Positions 21,504-33,274 of a stretch of 64,000 nt of DNA are shown piece by piece. Positions within the stretch are counted from its first letter, which is position 1. Every line of letters begins with the position of its first letter. Both the position numbers and the translations under genes were made by a program. Origin of the DNA: Pascua guehoae (lineage: Eukaryota; Basidiomycota; Tremellomycetes; Trichosporonales; Trichosporonaceae); the NCBI GenBank assembly GCA_001600415.1, contig BCJX01000013.1:124001-188000 (forward strand), read 5' to 3'. The notes below the pieces were generated by a model. It made no database searches. It saw only the letters and a list, made by a program, of their open reading frames with translations, and was not told the origin of the DNA.

Positions 21504-23011
21504 CTAATTTTGCTCATTGACCCATGCGGCCGCAGCACCCATGCCCAGGCCGATACACATCGAGGTGACGAGAATCTTGCCGTGGGTGCGCTTGATGGCG
21601 TTGAGACCGGTGGCGACCTGGCGGGCGCCGGTGCAGCCGAGGGGGTGGCCGAGCGCGACTGCGCCGCCGTTGACATTGACCTTTGCGGGGTCGAGGCCGA
21701 GCTTTTCGACACAGTAGACCATCATGGACGAAAAGGCCTCGTTGATCTCAAACATGTCGACGTCGTCCTTTGTGAGGCCGGTGCGGCGGAAGAGCTCGGG
21801 GATGGCAACCGAGGGGCCAATGCCCATGATGCGCGGCGCGAGGCCAGACGACACGGTCATGACGTGCTTGGCGAGCACGGGGAGACCGAGCTCCTGCGCC
21901 TTGCGGCGGGTCATGAGGAGGACAAACGCACCGCCGTCGGTAATCTGCGACGCGTTGCCGCCCGTCGTCTGCGACGGCTTCCACTGGGGGAACGCCGCGC
22001 GCACCTTTGCCAGCTTTTCGGGCGTCGTGTCGTACCGGATCCCGTCGTCGCGTGTCACCTCGACGAGCTTGACAGACCCGTCGGCCTGCTTTTGCGGCAC
22101 CGTCACGGGCACAATCTCGTCGTCAAACACGCCCGACTTTTGCGCACGCTCGGCGCGGTTGTGCGACTGGGCAGCCCACGCGTCCATCTTTTCACGTGAA
22201 ATGTTAAAGTCGCCAGCGACATTTTCAGACGTCCAGCCCATCGGCTTGTCGCAGTCCTTGGCCATCGGGTGCGCCTGCGCCTCGGCCGAGAGCTTGGGGC
22301 CGCCTTCGTCGGGGCTGGTGTTAGTGATGAGCGTGGGAGGGGCTTGATAAGGATACAGGTGAACAGAGTGCAGTCGGGGAGCGCATGCGCAAAGTAGTTG
22401 GCTATATCCACTTACTTCTGAGTCATGTCCTCAAAGCCGACCGCGAGACCGACCTCGATCTCGCCATTGCGGATCTGGTTGGCAACGTTCTGGCACGCCA
22501 TGAGGCCCGACGAGCAGAAGCGGTTGACGACCTGGATGGGCGTCGTCTCGGCTGGGTTCGTCAGCATGGGTCCACTTCACCTAAGAAACACTCACGGAAG
22601 CCAGCAGTGAGTGCGGCCACACGCGCAGCGTAAGGCGCGCCGGGGGTGAGGCAGGTTCCAACGACACTGGGCACCGTCAGTTCTACATTGCGTTTGTACA
22701 AGTCGTCGCTAGCATACTCACATGTCCCCAATGATCTTGGGGTCGACGCCGATGCTTGCCCTGGCCGCCTTGAAGGTCTGGAGGAGGAGCTCATCCGAGC
22801 TCGTGTCCTTGTACGCGCCCTTGCGGGCCTTGCACAACGGGATGCGGCGGGCGCAGGTCACGACGACTGCGGGGTCAGCACTGTGCGGAAACACGTTTGG
22901 GTGGAGCTCACCGTCGTCGGGGTGCTTTTCCGAGAGGCGCGCGACGACGTTGCGCGAGCCGCCGGACAAGTGGCCGGCGACGGTCTGGACGCGGGTGGTG
23001 GCAGACGACAT
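21504..23011 (-). CDS. 3-ketoacyl-CoA thiolase, peroxisomal (PTS2)
   Basis: Five exons: complement(join(21504..22314, 22416..22551, 22596..22666, 22722..22866, 22912..23011)), 420 residues. It cleaves 3-ketoacyl-CoA with CoA to acetyl-CoA and a shortened acyl-CoA, the last step of beta-oxidation. Thiolase motifs are complete: nucleophile Cys118 in [16 protein letters not shown], His374 in [11 protein letters not shown], and Cys404 in [11 protein letters not shown]. Near the N-terminus, RVQTVAGHL (residues 7-15) fits the PTS2 pattern R-V-x5-H-L, as in fungal peroxisomal thiolases, and there is no PTS1. It lies in tandem with the FAD oxidoreductase (526 bp upstream), which also has a peroxisome signal. 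Confidence 0.92.
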
Positions 23012-23537
23012 TGTGGGTGGTGCAAAGAGGGGGATGGAAGATGGACGGTGGAAGAGTGGAAAATGACAAAGACAAGAGTGGGGACGACGTCGTGTTATTA
23101 AACGCCGTGGTAGAAGCAGCAGATTGAGGCCGATGGGGACCGTGTCGGTTGTAACCGATTCTCTTGGGTGTGCGGCATGTGCGGGGCTGCCTCGGCTCGG
23201 TTCAAGCACATGCGTCTTTGCCGGACCAACGTTTGCCCATTGCCGTCATAACCGCACAGGAACACAGAGCGGAGAGAGCATCGCACGTCCCCCGCCGGCG
23301 TCGCCGGATCCACGGAAAATCACCGCCGGCCCCGACCGGCCGACCAATGCGGCAATCTCAAATCTAGATCGCCGCACAACAACCTCGTCTTGCTTGCGCT
23401 CTGATTCACGTTTGGCGTTTCGCCCAACTAGCCGAAAAGATAGCGGCATGTGCGGGAGATGAGTAGCGTCTAGTGTAGTCCAACACGGACCTGTGAAGCT
23501 CTATGTATTCTATGTGTAGATGGGAACTCGTTCCGGG
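23012..23537. other. Intergenic region upstream of the thiolase
   Basis: About 526 bp; presumably the thiolase promoter and the 3' end of the oxidoreductase. No gene is seen. Confidence 0.4.
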
Positions 23538-25366
23538 CTACAGCTTGGCCTTGCGAATCTCGGCAGTGGCCTGCTTGGTCGGGTCACCGACCTTCTGCAC
23601 GACGTCGCGCAGGCGCTGCAGCCGCTCGGGGCTGATCTGGAAGACTTCGGGGACAGTGGGGTCCCACTTGTCCATGCCGCCAAGCACAACGTCTGCGAGG
23701 CACGGGGCGCAGTGGAAGATGCGGGCCATGCCTGTAGTTTGTCAGTGCATGAGCAGTGAGACACACGTAAAGTCACTCACCATGTCCGTTGAAACCGGCA
23801 ATCACGTACTGCCCCTCCTTATCTGGCAAGGGGCCAATGAAGGGGACGGCGTCGGGTGTCTGGTCTGTCAGTAACCCGCCTGGGATTGGTACTCACAAAG
23901 CCAACGATTCCTGTCCAGTGCGAGTCGAGGCCGGCAGGTCCCTTGACGGCGGCATTCCACCCCGCACCGGGGATGCTGGCAGCGACGTGCCCAGCAGTGT
24001 CGTGAGGCTGAGCTGCGGGAGCCCTCGAGTCGTCGTACGTGTCCCAGAGCTCTTCAAAGTCTCCTTGAGTCTGTCCCGCCCTTGTGCGTCAGCGATGCTC
24101 ACAGGGAGTGAACTCACCATGTGCGGGCACAGGAGAGAACAACAGAGTCGTCGGGTTGGGGCGCACTGGTCGTCAGCGTGTGGCCTGCCACTTCCCACTT
24201 ACACGCTGTAAAAGTGACGCAGGCCACGACGGAGAGACATGGTCGGCTCGAGACTCGGGAACGCAGTGTTGGGAGGGCGCGAGAGCCTCGCGGCTTGCCC
24301 TGTGGAGTGAGCTTGTGTTCAGACCCCTGTGGTGCAGACAAACCTCGGAAGGGGGTGACGAGGCCTTCAAGCTCAGGCAAGAGGAGCTTGCTGTACGCGT
24401 TGGTCGCATGCACGACCTTGGCCGCGTTGACGCGCCCACGAGTCGTCATGACCACCCACGGGCGAGCAGTGTCCTTGTCGTCGCGCACGACGTCGGTGAC
24501 AGGCGCGAACGAGTAGAGGCCAAACCCGCCGAGCGCCTGGCACTGGCGGTAGACGCCGAGCGTGAGCTTGAGCGGGTTGACCGAGGCGGCAGGCCAGAGC
24601 CACCCGTCCTTGGCGTTTGGCGTCTGGCAAACCTGGGGTAAGCCTCTGCCCAACTTGAGTTCTACATACCTTTGCAACCTCGTCCTTGTCGAGGTACTCG
24701 ACGTGGCTGACATCGACACCCGCAGCCTTGGCGCGCGCGTACGCCTCGGCATTGTACGTTGCAAACTCGTCGTTCAGGGACACGTCGACGGTGGGGCGGA
24801 GCTTGAGCTCGCAGTCGACCTTGTGCTTGTCGACAAAGCTAGAGAGCCTGGTTGTCAGCCTTCATACCCATGGAGTTTAGTCACACGTACTTGTTCAGCG
24901 TAATGACCTCAGACTCAAGGATCTTCTTGGCCTGCTCAGGACCGTGGAGCTGCGAAAAAGACGTGAAGCCACGGAACGCGTCGGGACGGCAGTGGCCACC
25001 GTTACGGCCAGATGCGCCAGAGCCAATCTCGCGAGCCTCGAGAACAACCACAGATGCTGGCCGGTGATGTGACGTGAGTAGACTGTACGCCGTTACGGCT
25101 CCTGGCAGCGTTGTCAGCTCCTAACCACAATACTGAAGGAAAAGTCACTGCAGGACAGGCTCTGGTCTGCTTTTGGCCTCGCTCCTTCCACACGTACCAG
25201 CTAATCCGCCTCCAATGATGACCACCTCGGCGCTCGACGGCACCTTGCAGTGTTTCCCGCTTCGCACGAGTGGATCGCCATGGGCTGTGCGCTGCCAGTG
25301 GGACGTGGTCGCGTGTAGTGGGAGAATGGAAGGTCCAAATGGGGATGCTTGGGTGGTCGCGGTCAT
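23538..25366 (-). CDS. FAD-dependent oxidoreductase (DAO type), peroxisomal
   Basis: Nine exons: complement(join(23538..23731, 23781..23859, 23897..24080, 24118..24165, 24203..24299, 24344..24632, 24670..24847, 24891..25101, 25198..25366)), 482 residues. The FAD site VVIIGGGLAG lies at about residues 48-57, and the second dinucleotide-binding strand ends in VVVLEARE. SGASGRNGGHCRPDA follows, a pattern known from fungal members of the D-amino-acid oxidase / glycine oxidase-like family (PF01266). A second part of the fold shows WLWPAASVNP, a TMSLRRGLRHFYS segment and FIGPLPDKEGQYVIAGFNGHG near the end. The C-terminus is AKL, a PTS1. It probably oxidises an amine or amino acid and yields hydrogen peroxide in the peroxisome, but the substrate cannot be read from sequence. 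Confidence 0.87.
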
Positions 25367-25583
25367 GATCGACGCTGTTCTTATCGCACTTTGGACTTGT
25401 TAAGTGAGTGTCAGAAGGTTTTTGGCAAAGACTTCTTTGGGGTGGTGTCGACGATATCCACTGGGTATATCCGCAACCAGCGGTACCAAATTGCAATCTC
25501 AGGTCGTCAGGACACGGCCGTCTGTGCGCGCGGGTGTATGCGCCACATCTGGAACAGCCGACACCGTTCTGTTAGTGCGCTTC

Positions 25584-26328
25584 TTATTGCTCGGTCAGTA
25601 ACGGCCGCTGAAGATGAGCGAGCGGGGAGTGGTTCATCACAATCAGCAAGTATGCGAAATCGGGGAGGGGAGGAGTTGGGTCTTGTACACGCTGCTCGAG
25701 GGGCGAGGAATGTGGATCGCCGAGGGCAGCAGGACTGATTTTACGGCGGCGGTTGACTATCCGAAGCGCCAAATCTGGGTGTGGACGTGTCGCAAGCGCA
25801 CTACGGGGCGCGGCACGGGGCATTGCGGAGGCACGAGCCCGAGTGAGTGCGTCCTTTGCGGCGGCGGACGAGAGCTTTGCAGAGGCCGCCGCGTCCTGGG
25901 CGCTGGCAGCGGCTGTACAAGCTTTGTAGATGCATGAATCGGTCTCGTGGAAATACACCGCAGAAACACAAGAAACAGCTGCTGCTTCCGCGGCGCCTGA
26001 GACTGTGGTGGCAGATGCTGCTGCCGCTTCGGCAGCAGTAGTGTGCTTGTCGGAGTCGAGGGATTCGTCAGAGGCGGGACACTCAGCCTCAGCCTCGGCG
26101 GCGGCCCTCCTCGCAGCTGTGGCATGAAGCGAGGCCTCTGCAGCACGAGCTGTCGCCTCGTTTGCGTAATCACGCGTTTGGAATCGAGCGTTCTCAGCCA
26201 GCTGATACATGGGCATCCCACTCCCCTTGCGAGCACCACTGGTGGAGAAAATGACTTACCAAGGGGTCGAGACTGACCTCCGTCTTCGGCAACAATTCCG
26301 CAAACTCCCATGACATGTCGAGGGACAT
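25584..26328 (-). CDS. Alanine-rich hypothetical protein
   Basis: The model is complement(join(25584..26201, 26260..26328)), 228 residues. Exon 1 encodes MSLDMSWEFAELLPKTEVSLDPL and joins in phase over a 58-nt GTAAGT...CAG intron. The rest is a long Ala/Glu/Ser-rich stretch with heptad-like features (ARAAEASLHATAARRAAAEAE), then a Pro/Arg-rich end. The reading frame after about residue 120 could be chance. No family is recognised. It starts divergently from nothing close; the FAD oxidoreductase lies upstream on the same strand's 3' side. Confidence 0.45.
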
Positions 26329-26403
26329 GATAACATGGGGTGGGGGTGCGAAAGCAAAAGAGAAAGAAGGGATGAGAAAGAACGAGAAAGGAAGGACGCA
26401 AGC

Positions 26404-26412
26404 ATATATAAA
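26404..26412 (-). promoter_or_regulatory. TATA-like box (TATATA)
   Basis: On the minus strand TTTATATATG lies about 75 nt before the ATG at 26328, supporting a real transcript for the Ala-rich gene. Confidence 0.35.
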
Positions 26413-27289
26413 GCCAGGAGGTAAAGACGGAAGGAAGAAGGAACGCTCTGAGGAAGATTCCAAGGAAGGTTGGTCGCATATATCGCACAGTCCAGTCATC
26501 TACGGTAACCAGCATCGCACATTGGTGCTTCCCCTGATCTGCAGATCTGCCAGTCCGCAGCAGATGCGCAATCGACGAGGCTGTATCCTCGTACAGCTCC
26601 AAAGTGCTAGAGGACGCTCCATCCTCGCACGTGTTCAATGTCGACACATTGTTGGTCAGACTGGGATTACTTTTGTCACCGGCTGCCAAGTACTAACTGC
26701 TGCATGCTGCAGACGTTGAAACTCGAGCAACAGTAACAATATGATGCTTGGGGCAGTGCCACATGCTAGGTTCACCTCATTCTCCAACCGAATAACCCCA
26801 CTACCTCGTTACTGGGTGCATCGCCCTCAACGACGGACCTGACAGGCTCCCAAAGCACATGCATTACAGACCAGCGGTGCGGGTGAGAACGTCCCAGGGT
26901 TCAACCACCTCCCTCCATAGCTCGGCCTGGTCCGCGCTGGCAGGCGGCAGCTCGCTCGAGCAGTGCCCCTTGATCGCCCGTGGCCAGCATGACCCAGTGT
27001 CCCTGGGCAGCCGGCGTGCGGCAAATCCTTGGCGCATACGTCCCGGATTTCCTGGCCGTCGTCAGCAGAATCACGATAATGACACATGCCCTGATGACGC
27101 CCATTACTTGTTTGCATGTTGGACGCAAGGGCCACTTCCTCAAGACGTGGATGCTCGCGACTGTTGCACGGTTGCGGGGATGTGCATCAGGCCAAACACA
27201 TCGACCTTTGAGCCGCCGAATAAACAACACCCCACTCCCCCAGCGGGCGTCGCTTCTTCCGCGCCCTCGCTCTCCTCGTTGCGTTTACG
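26413..27289. other. Intergenic region, nothing firm
   Basis: About 880 bp between the Ala-rich gene and the coiled-coil remnant. ORFs on both strands lack domains. Confidence 0.35.
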
Positions 27290-29291
27290 TCCGTCTTCGA
27301 GGTCTGCTCGCATGGCGTTCGATCTCGGCCGTTGCCGTCTCGGGCTGACTTTTTGCGTTTTCGAGCTCGACTTGTGCCGTATCGCCCTCCAGTGTTGCCG
27401 TTTCGATCTCGGCCTTTGTCTTTGGGAGCTCCTTCTTGTAACGATCGCGGGCCCTTCGAATCCCGTCGGGGTCCTGCTTGTGCTCCTAGGCCTTGGTGCT
27501 GGTATTGGCTGCGTGCGCATTGGTCGCCTGGTCCAATGCGAGCACGCGAGACTTGTTTTCCAGGTCCAGCTCTTCAGCTTGGAGCTCAGTCGATGGAAGC
27601 CGGCTTCTAGCTCGGCAATGCGAATATTCGCATGGGTCGCAGACGTGCTCTGCTGGCCGAGTGAGACGTTGAGCTCATCCTGAAGAGTGTCTCGCTGACC
27701 GCAAAGGTCATCGGCATGCAGTCGCTTCTTCGTCTGCCGCGTCGAGTTGTCGCTAGAGTAACGACGCATCGGCGCGGGCGGCGGCGAGGTGGGCCTTGGA
27801 GAGTGGACTTCTCCTCGTCCTGCGTGGCAATGGTGCGCTCGAGCTCGGTGACCTTGCTGTTGGCAGTGTCGAGGCGGCCTTGGAGAGCAGAGACATCCGC
27901 TCGGGCTTTGACAGCTCGGAGTCTAGGTGGCCGACCTTTTCCTTTGGCGTCTCAACCTCGGACGCAGCTTGTTGCAGGTGGCTTGTCTTTTGCTGTAGGT
28001 CACCCTCTATGCCAGTGATACGCTCCTGTTGCTTGGCATTCTTGGCAATCTCCGACTCGAGCTTGTTGGAGGCGGTCTGTAGCTGGGCCGCATGACCGTC
28101 GCGGGCCTTAATGGCGGCCTCAAGTTCGCCGAGCTTCTGGGAATGTGTGTGTTGGAGACGTGCAAGGCCATCCTGGGCAGTGCGCAGGGAGTTGGAGGTA
28201 GTGGCGTGATCTTCGAGCTGCCGGTTGACACGTTCCTCCCTGTCGGCAAGTTGGCCCAGTCGCTCTCGAAGCCGTTGGTTGAAGAAACGTTGGACACGAG
28301 CATCGACTTGAAGATTCTGCTCTGCTCGTATTCTTTCACCCGCCCAAGGGCGGTCTTTCAACTCTTGCTCGAGAATGTGCACTGCCCGTTCCCGGGCTAC
28401 CTCCCGCAGCGCTGCGCCCCTGTCCTCGTGAGCCTGCCTTGCAATGTCCCAAGCTGCGTTCGCCTGGTCGTTGAGATCCTCGATCATGCCTTCCATCTGG
28501 CGGGCGGCATCGGGAGGACTAGGGCCTCTCCTTGGAGCACCAGCCGCACCTGAACGACCCAAACTTGCTCCCAGTCTGGCTGCTCTGCCGCGGGGGCGGC
28601 ATGTGCTTCTGCGCGCGTGGCATTGACTTCTCGGGCTCGTGCGTTGGCCACTTGTGCCTCTAAAGCACTGTGAAGCTCATGCATGTTGTTGGTCGCCTGA
28701 AGCTGCCCGTAGAGCCACTCCATCCCGCGTAGGAGCAAGGCCTCCTGGTGCTGGTGCTGGGTGGTGGCAGCCTGGAGGTGGTGCTGACTGCGATGCACTT
28801 GTACGACAGCCGCGTTGCGCGACGTGGTCATCTCCTCAAGGACACGGTCCCTGTCTCGCAGCTGATCACTGAGTGCGCGTGAGCTCCTCGTGTTGCGCCC
28901 GCAGCAACTCAGAGTGCCGGTTCGACATTTCCTCGCGGGTGGCCTTGAGCGCAGCCTCCTGGTTTTGCGAGTGTCGGGACTCGAGCTGCTGCGCTTGACC
29001 GCGCAACGCAGCCTCCTGGTTTTGAGAGTGTTGTGACTCGAGCTGTTCCGCTTGAGTGCGCAGAGTGTCCCTCACGGCACTCGCCTTCCATCCGTAGGAA
29101 ATGCGGAGGGCATCTTCCAAGATTGTAATCCGCGCCTCAGTAACAACTGTTGCACTGGCACGATCGTTGGCGGCGCGAAGTTCATCCTGCAGCCTGGCGA
29201 TCATCGCTTGCTGATCGATGCGCGATTTATCGGCGGCGGCGGCTGCGTCGGCAAAACCTAACGAGTCAAGGAGGCTGGAGATCATTGCCAT
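27290..29291 (-). pseudogene. Decayed long coiled-coil protein gene
   Basis: On the minus strand, coiled-coil sequence (heptads rich in Glu, Gln, Leu, Arg) continues for 2 kb but moves between frames. It starts with an ATG at 29291 (MAMISSLLDSLGFADAAAAA), includes two near-identical repeats (QLESQHSQNQEAALRGQ and QLESRHSQNQEAALKAT), and stops at 28866. It goes on in another frame to about 28500, then joins, perhaps by a real intron ending CGCCAG, to a third frame until near 27900. After that the frame changes again, and in-frame stops occur near 27766 and 27500 inside heptad sequence. No GT-AG introns explain most shifts. This is most simply a degenerating gene; sequencing errors are the alternative. 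The original role is unknown. Confidence 0.6.
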
Positions 29292-29533
29292 CGCGTCCTC
29301 TGGCCTCTTGGTCGGTCTCAGGTATCAGACAGCTCTCTTCAAACCCCGTGTCGATCGGCATGCCCATGTCGCCAAAGCCCACATCATCTCCATTGGCCAT
29401 TGGCGAGGCTGGGCGCTCAAGGATGGCCGATGGGCAAGTGTGGAAACACGCCAGGGGGCGCCCGAGTGTCCGCGCGTGGCGACTCGAAAGGCAGGCGAGT
29501 GTTTGGTCCCGGCGGATCAAGATACGTCCTCTC

Positions 29534-29873
29534 TCAGCGAGCATAGATGGCCTGTGCTCTCGCCGGTTCCGCAAGGAGTGGCGCGCTGGCTGTAGCGGCC
29601 TGCTCAACCTTCTTCCTCTTCCCCAGCGGAGGTCCATCGTCGGCCAGGTATGAGGGCAAGCCCCCCGGCGCGAACGCTGCGTCCCGTGCATCCTTGGTTG
29701 TTGCCGCGGCGTTGCTCTTGGTGAATCTAGTCGTCGGTCTACGGGCGGTACGCGGTGGGCAGGCTGTTGAATACCTTTTTCTGTGTGTGACTGTTGTAGT
29801 GCCCGCTAAAGGTGTCCCGGAAGGAGTCGTTGGCTCCCTCCGGGAGACCCTTGGGGTTGCTCGGGTGGTTCAT
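29534..29873 (-). CDS. Small basic hypothetical protein
   Basis: The model is complement(join(29534..29716, 29775..29873)), 93 residues. Exon 1 encodes MNHPSNPKGLPEGANDSFRD and more; exon 2 encodes a stretch with PGGLPSYLADDGPPLGKRKK, like a nuclear-type basic patch. The 58-nt intron keeps phase but its acceptor is a weak AAG. Upstream bases 29874-30142 hold no gene. Function unknown. Confidence 0.4.
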
Positions 29874-30142
29874 GGTGGAGAGGGAGAGTGTTGATGTAAG
29901 AGTGAGTAACGAGATATTTTGAGGACATGATGGACACTCGTATGATGTGTGCGCTGCAACTGCAGGCGCGCGTGGGCATTGTCCAAGGAGGAGGACACTG
30001 ATGTGCCATTTGGAGGCGGGGTCAATTCCCTGCATGGCCTCACACGTTGTCTCTCCTGTGATGCATCTGACGCTGGGTGGGCACTCTGGTGACACATTCT
30101 TAACGTGGACTACTGATGGCTGACTGTTACCTACCCACGTAC

Positions 30143-31831
30143 CTACCCACGCGCAAACCAGAGCTGCAACGTGTCCCCAAACCGCTTGAGTGCCCCATCA
30201 ATTGTGGCCAAGTCGCCAGCAAACTGACCATCAGCAAACCGACTTGACCCACACTCACCGTCGCGCGGAAAAAGTTTGAGCGGTCCGAGCTGTCTACACC
30301 TGGCACAGACACCTGGAATAGCTTGGCTGGCATAACAAGGACGTTGCCCTGCTTGACGAGGAACTCCCAGAGCTCGTCAATAAGCGCACCCGTGTTGGTC
30401 GTCCCTTCGGCCGAGTAACGGGGGTGCTTGCTAACGTTGACCTTGAGCCACTGGAACATACCGCCCATTGCCGGCCGCGTCTCCACCAAGTCCTGGGGCG
30501 CATACTTTGCCAGCGCGTCGAGGAAAAAGTCACGCTTGGCCTGGTATTCGAGGCGGACGCCATACGTCCAGCGAATCCATCCAGCGACACCCCAGTGCTC
30601 GTCACTCAGGTAGGAAGCAATCACCGCCTGGCCGAGGTTGTTGGGTACTTGGGTGCTCGTCTCGCCCACTCGCATGAAACGGTCAACCAGCGCTTCCTGT
30701 GCCGAGATCCATCCAATGCGCATGCCGGGCCCAAAGACCTTGGAGACGGTATCGATCCGCACGACGCGGCCATCAACGTCGCGCGAGAGGTAAGACGCAA
30801 TGCCGGCGTAAGAGTTGTGTACTTTGGCAACCGCAGCTGCATCGTCCTCTGTAGCTGTAAGGGTCACTGTAGGTAGGCGCGCACGTGCCGCCGCAAAGTG
30901 TGCATCGCGAGCGGCCTTGTCGGGCTGGTATTCGGTGTACTGCAGCGCAAAGTACGGGTCATCCTCCATGCTGTACATCAGTAGACGACAAGTCTGACAA
31001 GCTTACATGATGACGTCGTGCTGGTGGCAGATAGCGTAAATCGCATCATACCGCTCGGGTGGCTGGACCGAGCCGGTCGGGTTCTGTCCACAGGGAATTG
31101 TGTAGAGGAGATGGGGTTTCTTGCCAACCGCCTCATCCCAATTAGTCAGGATCCTGTCCAGGTCTTCCGGGACCAGACCGTGCTCGTCGACCTTGACGGG
31201 GTAGAAGGTTGCGCCGCGTGCACGGCCCGAGTTGAGCGACGACGCAAAAGTGTACTCTTCCGCAAGGACAATGTCACCGGGCTCCACGAACAGTGTAAAC
31301 GTCTTGGAGACACCATCCGTGTTGCCCAGTGTCAAGTAGATGGCTTGGTCGGCATTGGCCCTTCCGTGCAGTAGCTCATTGAGCTCCTGCAGCTTGTCGG
31401 ACAAGACCGTGAAGCCATTCGAGAGGCCATACTGGAGCACTTCGTTAAGGTCGAGCACCCCGCCCTCGTCGTTCTCAGTCCCAGGCCCCGTCTTTTTGAG
31501 GTGTGTGATCTCAGTTGGGGCTTCGCCGTTCTTCCATGCCGACACGTCGCCCGTCAGGGATGTTCGGCTCGGTAGAGTGAATGTGGTGTGTTGGACCGGA
31601 AAGAGCGAGTCTGCTGTCAGGATGGCCATTAGGAACATGACTCACGGTGCGGTACACCTACTGTCAGCTTTGCAACCCCCAGTAGCACGCACCTCCAGCC
31701 AGCGAGAGCAGGTTGTCAGACGAAACCAACTTTGCATACGCCTTCATGGCACTGGGCGGTTGTGCACGAATCCTCTTGGTAAGGTGGTGCGACAGGTCCT
31801 GGGCCTCAGGAAGGGCCTGTGCTGGCGACAT
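30143..31831 (-). CDS. PLP-dependent aminotransferase, aromatic (ARO8/ARO9) type
   Basis: Five exons: complement(join(30143..30223, 30259..30970, 31007..31610, 31646..31657, 31693..31831)), 515 residues. It moves an amino group from an amino acid to a 2-oxo acid. Class I/II fold marks include LSLAGGVPHHSLFP near residue 44 (with a 12-nt exon inside it), the substrate-domain YTIPCGQNPTG, VIIMEDDPYF, and the cofactor lysine K329 in DTVSKVFGPGMRIGW. Length and GG.PH..FP start are like fungal ARO8-type enzymes for aromatic amino acids or 2-aminoadipate. The start codon at 31831 opens the only frame that leads in phase to the rest. It is divergent from the permease at 33275. Confidence 0.88.
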
Positions 31832-33274
31832 TGTGTATGATGACTGAGATGGTGTGGTAGAGGGAAGTGTTCGCTGATTATGAAGGGGAATTTCGAAGTA
31901 GCAAGATGGTAGTGGACACGCCCCGCAAATGCAGACCACCAGCCTTCGGAGTTGTCCGAGTGGTGATGTGTAAGAATAGGACTGCACTGCGTGTCCAGGT
32001 CCCCTCGTTGGCATGCTCCTGATTCACAGGCACGCAGTGCAGCTGTAGTATGACCCAGATGGATGAGAGATGGCGAAGGCATTGCGCGACCCCGTATCCA
32101 AGTGGTGTGCTGCCACTTTCGTGCCTGGATCTTCGTGATTGGTTCGAGAACGCCGAGGTGCCGAGGTCCTTCTGTTCTCAAACAACCACACCGGCGGCAA
32201 AGCGAGGGGTTGGTGGCTGCAGCGAGTGAGCATATCAAAGCCAAAAGGTCGGGTGTCTGAGGCAGCATTGGAGACGTAAGGTGGTGCCTTGTTGCGAAGG
32301 GACCATGGTCAGATTGTTCACGGGCGCCGGTTGACTTTCACAGCATTCTGCCACCGCCGTGCCTCTTGCCTCCCCTTTTATCTCGTTCGCTCGCCGCAGG
32401 CTGCCCAACTCGTTCCAATCATCCCACTAGTTCCAGTCACCTTGCAGTGTGTTTGAACTACATAGATAAGGAGCATCTTGACGATGTTGTTTCCCACATC
32501 GGTGCTGTCAGCCAAATGTATTGGCCAGATAAGGTGAAATCTAATGGTGGAAGAAGCTGATTCCGGTGCTAACAAGTAGGAAGTGCACTGGAATCGCCGC
32601 AGCCAGCTCAACGGCACGGCAGATCGATCAGGGTATCAGGGCTGTACCAATGCACTACTGATCAGAGTCGAAGGTTGTCAACCGGATATACTGAGATGGT
32701 ATGAACACTTTGTGGCTGCATGCGGATGTCAAGAGCGATCCTTACGTGACGCTCGACACGTCATGCTGTAGTTTTCGCCATAGCTAGTTCATCTTTCTTC
32801 AGCATACCGAGCTTTTTAGCGCGTCTTAACCCTGTTGGACTTTACACAGCCTCCAACCTCGCGATTCTGTCGCCATCCTCTTTTCAAAGCACTCTTTTTC
32901 GCTTAGATCGGCTTCAACGGCCTCCCCATCACTCATCCACCTCCTCCTGCCGGGCCCCTTTGTGTCGCCATATGCATAAACCACTGCGCCATGTCGCGCC
33001 ACGGGGCAAGACGCGTGCAGCCATGGCAGGTTCAGTACTAGATGAGATTAATGGCAATATGCCTCTGGTACCAATGCCGAGCATCGGCACGGTCTGGGGT
33101 TCAGTGTGAGGTGTCTATTATCTGACCTTTGACTGGGTAACGTTGCCGTCGTGGGCGCCGCTTATCCCGTCGACCATGATGCCACCTCCAACAAGGTTGC
33201 GTACACATATAGTGTGCATTTCTGAACAGTACTACCGCAGAATTCCTTCTCACAACCCCCCCCCCTCTTCAATC
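31832..33274. other. Divergent intergenic region of aminotransferase and permease
   Basis: About 1.44 kb. Short ORFs only. A poly-C run (33256-33265) lies 10 nt before the permease start. Confidence 0.4.
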
